Below are positions 60,976 through 64,000 of a stretch of 64,000 nucleotides of DNA, piece after piece (position 1 is the stretch's first letter; every line of letters starts with the position of its first letter). This DNA is from CAYJAD01 sp964368075. Lineage in GTDB: Bacteria > Desulfobacterota > Desulfovibrionia > Desulfovibrionales > Desulfovibrionaceae. Under the pieces are notes generated by a model. That model was not told where the DNA came from. It did not search any database and was given only the letters and a program-made list of their open reading frames with translations. A program made the translations under genes and the position numbers. Location of the stretch: positions 1 to 64,000 of the forward strand of contig CAYJAD010000010.1 of NCBI GenBank assembly GCA_964368075.1, read 5' to 3'.

Positions 60976-62205
60976 ATGAGTATTTCAAGTATAAGCACAA
61001 GTAACTCTTCTTTATACAGTTATCAATGGAATAACCAGCAATTGCAAGGTTCTACTACATCAAGTAGTGGCAATATAAGTTCTTATGCTTTTCAGGGTAC
61101 AAGCACTGTTTCTTCCATGGTAGAACTTGCCATGTATGCTATGGAATCTATGGGCGTGGCAGGCAACGAGAGAGTCACTTTTAGTCAAATTGAGAAATAT
61201 AAAGAAGAGCTTGAAAAGACTTTTAGCAAAAATCTCAATGCCAGCATTGAAAGCTTAAATATCAGTTCGGATGCAAGTTTTACGGTAAATTTAGCCGCCG
61301 ATGGCACCATAAAGATTGATTCTAGCCATGAAGACAGTGCGAAAATTCAAGCCTATTTCGATACTTACCCTGAAATGACTAACAATTTACGTGCACAGCT
61401 AGACACCGCCGGCTTTGAAGGCGATGTGCAATTTACGGTTAGTGGCTCTGGTGATATATCTGGCGTTAACGCTAGCGCTGGCACAAAAAGCATCGAGCTT
61501 GAAGATAGTACTCTAGGTACAGATATTCTTGCGCATATTGCAAGCACTAGCGATGATGAAAATGTTGAAATTCAACCATTTTCAATAGTTATAAACAATG
61601 GTGCCGTACAGTTAGATGATGACAGCACGGGGCATAAGCATAGTGAAGCCATACTTGGATATTTTACCGATGACCCTAATCTTGCCCAAGAAATTCAAGC
61701 TGCCATTAATGCCGAAGGTATTACTGGTGAAGTGCGTGTTTATGTAAATTCTGAAGGAAAAGTAAATGTAGAACAGGTTGTAGGTAACACATCACCTGAA
61801 ACTGAGGCGGAAAATAATGCCGCCCTCTACGATTTCCTAGTGGAAAATTCTGTTGGCGATACCATGAAAAATGCTCTATCCAGTGTTGGAATTGATCCAA
61901 ATATTGATTTTCGTCTTACGGTAGAGGATGGCAAAGTGGTTGTAAACAGTTCACACCCCGATGCTGTGAAAGTGCAAGCCCTCATAGATGCCAATGAAGA
62001 ACTCACTAAGGATTATCTACAAGTAGACGCTCTTGCCGGTCTTGAAGGCGCCAGAAAATCCATGCAGGTAGATCCATCTACCATGCGTACCCGCATTCAA
62101 ATGGAAAGTATGGTGGCATGGTGGGCCAACACAGGTACAAGCAATATTGGTTCTTTTTCCAGTGGAGATTTATCTTCCTTTACCGGTGTTAACTCTGTTG
62201 TTTAG
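60976..62205 (+). CDS. Protein of unknown function with three internal repeats
   Basis: This 409-residue acidic, Cys-free protein has no signal peptide. The first 45 residues are Ser/Thr/Asn rich. Three modules share the pattern F-x-(V/I)-x-(V/I/L)-x-(D/N)-G-x-(V/I)-x-(V/I/L), a loop with a conserved Ser-x-His or similar, and a helix with KIQAYFDTYPEM-like sequence: residues about 95-165 (SFTVNLAADGTIKIDSSHED), 200-275 (SIVINNGAVQLDDDSTGHKH) and 310-360 (RLTVEDGKVVVNSSHPDAVK). The end is again Ser/Gly rich. GGGGA lies before the ATG. The composition suits a secreted or surface protein, possibly flagellar or type I exported. No family is recognised. Confidence 0.75.
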   Translation: MSISSISTSNSSLYSYQWNNQQLQGSTTSSSGNISSYAFQGTSTVSSMVELAMYAMESMGVAGNERVTFSQIEKYKEELEKTFSKNLNASIESLNISSDASFTVNLAADGTIKIDSSHEDSAKIQAYFDTYPEMTNNLRAQLDTAGFEGDVQFTVSGSGDISGVNASAGTKSIELEDSTLGTDILAHIASTSDDENVEIQPFSIVINNGAVQLDDDSTGHKHSEAILGYFTDDPNLAQEIQAAINAEGITGEVRVYVNSEGKVNVEQVVGNTSPETEAENNAALYDFLVENSVGDTMKNALSSVGIDPNIDFRLTVEDGKVVVNSSHPDAVKVQALIDANEELTKDYLQVDALAGLEGARKSMQVDPSTMRTRIQMESMVAWWANTGTSNIGSFSSGDLSSFTGVNSVV

Positions 62206-62260
62206 CCTAACAGAAAATACATGTAGACAATAATTTAAAGCTTTAAATTTTCTCTGTCAC

Positions 62261-62301
62261 ATAAAATACCCATCTGTTCTTAGAGCAGATGGGTATTTTA
62301 T
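62261..62301. terminator. Bidirectional terminator
   Basis: Perfect 16-bp arms (62261-62276 and 62286-62301) with AAAA/TTTT at their outer ends, between two convergent genes. Confidence 0.85.
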
Positions 62302-62334
62302 GGAAAGGTTAGTTTATTCACTTCTTGAAGGGGG

Positions 62335-62376
62335 TTTGGGGGAAACTTTTTGGCGTTAGCAAAAGTTTCCCCCAGA
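62335..62376. repeat. Stem-loop repeat, copy B (CTTTTTGGCGTTAGCAAAA)
   Basis: Arms 62335-62350 and 62361-62376 pair over 16 positions with one G-T. The 10-base loop is TGGCGTTAGC. The core matches the stem-loop at 31795-31851 apart from A to G. Probably a dispersed repeat that can also serve as a terminator. Confidence 0.7.
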
Positions 62377-62400
62377 AAAAGTAATTAATTGATTTTTACT

Positions 62401-62823
62401 CTAGAATTTTTTTGCCATGCTAGCTGCTTCGCTAATACGTTCAGAAATATAATTTTGCATGGCCGTATCGTTTTCTTCTAAATTAAGACACAAAGCATCT
62501 TGCCCCATAAGCCCTTGAGGTACAAAATCTCCCATTTCTTTCGGGTCTTGTACCATATCAGCATAAAAACACACAGAAAGCCAGCGTTCTTCGGCATCAT
62601 CATCTACAACATCTATAAGCACAAACAATGGCCTGTCTTTTTGCAAGGTGTGGCGCGCCCGTAAAGAATAGCTTATGCCGGGGCGTGCTTTAAATTCAAA
62701 TAAAACCCCTTGCTCTTTGAGCCATGAGTAGAAGGTAATAAAGGCCTCTTTAGCATGTAAAGGGTCTATTTTCCAATCTTGTAACCAAGCATCAATCTCT
62801 GTGCACGTTTTTTCTGTATCCAT
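62401..62823 (-). CDS. Conserved-looking protein of unknown function
   Basis: This 140-residue soluble, acidic protein is read from the ATG at 62823 with GAGAGGTGA upstream; a GTG at 62829 lies in the ribosome site. An N-terminal helix (CTEIDAWLQDW) is followed by beta segments (LFEFKARPGISYSLRARH, RPLFVLIDVVDD, ERWLSVCFYADMV) and a C-terminal helix. No catalytic motif or known family is recognised. It follows the cysteine desulfurase gene in the same direction after a terminator, so it is probably a separate unit. Confidence 0.65.
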   Translation of the reverse strand: MDTEKTCTEIDAWLQDWKIDPLHAKEAFITFYSWLKEQGVLFEFKARPGISYSLRARHTLQKDRPLFVLIDVVDDDAEERWLSVCFYADMVQDPKEMGDFVPQGLMGQDALCLNLEENDTAMQNYISERISEAASMAKKF

Positions 62824-62867
62824 ACTCACCTCTCAAAAAAATTCTTTAAATAAAATCGATTTCTTTT

Positions 62868-62903
62868 ATATAAAAAATAAGGGGAAGCCCCATGGTTTCC
62901 CCT
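62868..62903 (-). terminator. Terminator of the cysteine desulfurase gene
   Basis: GGGGAAGCC (62881-62889) pairs with GGTTTCCCC (62894-62902) with one G-T, loop CCAT. On the minus strand TTATTTTTTAT follows. Confidence 0.85.
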
Positions 62904-62920
62904 ATAATTTTATTTGCCTG

Positions 62921-64000
62921 TTAGTCTCTAAAAGGAGACATAGCCCGTAGGCGCTCCACAATGGGAGGCATTTTTTCTATAACAAACTTCACATCTTCTT
63001 CCGTGGTATAACGCGACAATGAAAAGCGTATGGATCCATGCGCATAGGTAAAAGGAATACCCATGGCGCGTAAAACATGCGAAGGCTCAAGACTGCCGGA
63101 AGTACACGCCGAACCAGAACTGGCACAAATTCCAAATCTATCCAACATCAACAAAATAGCTTCGCCTTCAATATTCTTGAAAGCAATACTTGAAGTATTG
63201 GGCAAGCGGCTACTCACATCTCCATTAACCACGCTATCACTAATGGCAGAAGTAAGCCCATGTTCTAACATATCACGCAGGCGTATCAATTCTTTATTTT
63301 CAGCCACCATATGCTCTTTTGCCATTTGAGCGGCTTTGCCAAGAGCTATAAAGTAGGGCACGTTTTCCGTTCCTGCTCTGCGTCCACGCTCCTGATGACC
63401 GCCACGCAATAAGGGGCGAAAACGTGTACCTTTGCGAATATACAAAACACCTATACCTTTTGGCGCATGCAACTTGTGGCCTGAAAGGGCCAAGTAATCT
63501 ACGGGTAAAGTAGTCATATTCATATCTACCTTACCTGCTGCTTGCACAGCGTCTGTGTGAAATACAATATCTTTTTCTTTAGCCATTTCTGCCATTTTTT
63601 GAATGGGGTAAATATTACCCACTTCATTATTGGCATACATAACAGAAACAATAGCAGTATCTTTACGCAGGGCCTCGGCATAAGCGTCCATATCTATGCG
63701 ACCTTTAAAGTCCACAGGAATATAGCTTACTTCATACCCGTTGTGTTCTAAATGTTGCGCCAAATTCAGCACTGCGGGGTGCTCTACCCTTGTGGTTACA
63801 ATATGTTTCTTTTTGGGCTGGCTTTGCAAAGCTGACATGATAGCTGTACTATCACTTTCAGAACCACAAGAAGTGAACAAAATTTCTTCTGGTGATGCGC
63901 CTATAAGATCCGCCACTTGTGCCCGAGCATCTTGCACTGCTTTCCCTACCTGCCCACCAAAAGTATGCATACTGGAAGGGTTGCCGTAGAGTTGACCAAA
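62921..64000 (-). CDS. nifS: Cysteine desulfurase (NifS/IscS type), 5' end missing
   Basis: At least 360 residues are in view. The start lies beyond the window: upstream of an internal ATG at 63970 the frame stays open and codes FGQLYGNPSS, the family block before MHTFG. About 30 residues are missing. The enzyme takes sulfur from cysteine for Fe-S clusters and selenium or thiolated-tRNA pathways. Visible are the PLP contacts EILFTSCGSESDSTAI and HTDAVQAAGKV, the PLP-binding Lys in LSGHKLHAPKGIG, and the persulfide Cys in SSGSACTSGSLE. The short active-site loop is the NifS/IscS type. nifS versus iscS is uncertain. Confidence 0.9.
   Translation of the reverse strand, partial: FGQLYGNPSSMHTFGGQVGKAVQDARAQVADLIGASPEEILFTSCGSESDSTAIMSALQSQPKKKHIVTTRVEHPAVLNLAQHLEHNGYEVSYIPVDFKGRIDMDAYAEALRKDTAIVSVMYANNEVGNIYPIQKMAEMAKEKDIVFHTDAVQAAGKVDMNMTTLPVDYLALSGHKLHAPKGIGVLYIRKGTRFRPLLRGGHQERGRRAGTENVPYFIALGKAAQMAKEHMVAENKELIRLRDMLEHGLTSAISDSVVNGDVSSRLPNTSSIAFKNIEGEAILLMLDRFGICASSGSACTSGSLEPSHVLRAMGIPFTYAHGSIRFSLSRYTTEEDVKFVIEKMPPIVERLRAMSPFRD

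Overview
The window looks like the chromosome of a low-GC (about 40%, judged by eye) Gram-negative anaerobe, most likely a Desulfovibrionaceae-type bacterium. The evidence is a selenocysteine-containing periplasmic formate dehydrogenase (fdhA-fdhB-fdhE), a pyruvate carboxylase gene near an extra-long PEP synthase, a mannose-type EIID/HPr/EI remnant, an FmdE-MoeA fusion and an RTX adhesin. No dsr, apr or rRNA gene is present, so the family-level call is inference.

Positions 1-12793 are the right-hand part of an integrated mobile element, whose left end lies outside the window. A tyrosine integrase gene sits next to a 45-bp 3' fragment of a tRNA-Arg(TCT) gene (12749-12793), which I read as attR. 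Inside are an AlpA-like excisionase, a RecA/AAA-type ATPase with a possible Toprim-like region, a large PrimPol-DUF927 primase-helicase flanked by TTACACAC iteron-like repeats, a HigA-like antitoxin without a toxin, an XRE regulator and small unknown genes. No capsid, packaging or conjugation genes are visible, so a phage-satellite-like or replicative integrative element fits best. A divergent four-gene cassette at 177-1555 (HNH nuclease, tiny membrane protein, SMI1-like protein, small helical protein) looks like cargo and is the best candidate here for an undescribed toxin or defence system.

Positions 12794-14840 are a scrambled border: tRNA terminator, 36-bp tandem repeats, two inverted copies of one gene fragment, an unknown polytopic membrane protein and tRNA-Ser(CGA).

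Positions 15157-23801 (plus strand) hold argG-argH, an orphan PTS EIID, HPr and EI, smpB, the FmdE-MoeA fusion and a TauE/SafE permease. Positions 23802-27670 hold a long palindrome, a MATE exporter controlled divergently by a MerR regulator, and a D-Ala-D-Ala dipeptidase. Positions 27987-32750 encode formate oxidation. A secreted nucleoside hydrolase and an orphan hybrid histidine kinase follow.

Positions 36871-45845 (minus strand) are a surface region: RTX protein, methyltransferase-glycosyltransferase fusion, three enzymes of UDP-diacetamido-uronic acid synthesis and a GT2 glycosyltransferase. Positions 46131-55753 hold ppsA, an acyltransferase, pyc and birA: biotin ligase, pyruvate to oxaloacetate, and pyruvate to PEP. 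The end holds cca, the phoH-pgpH-ybeY operon, an unknown three-repeat protein and a nifS-type cysteine desulfurase cut by the window end.
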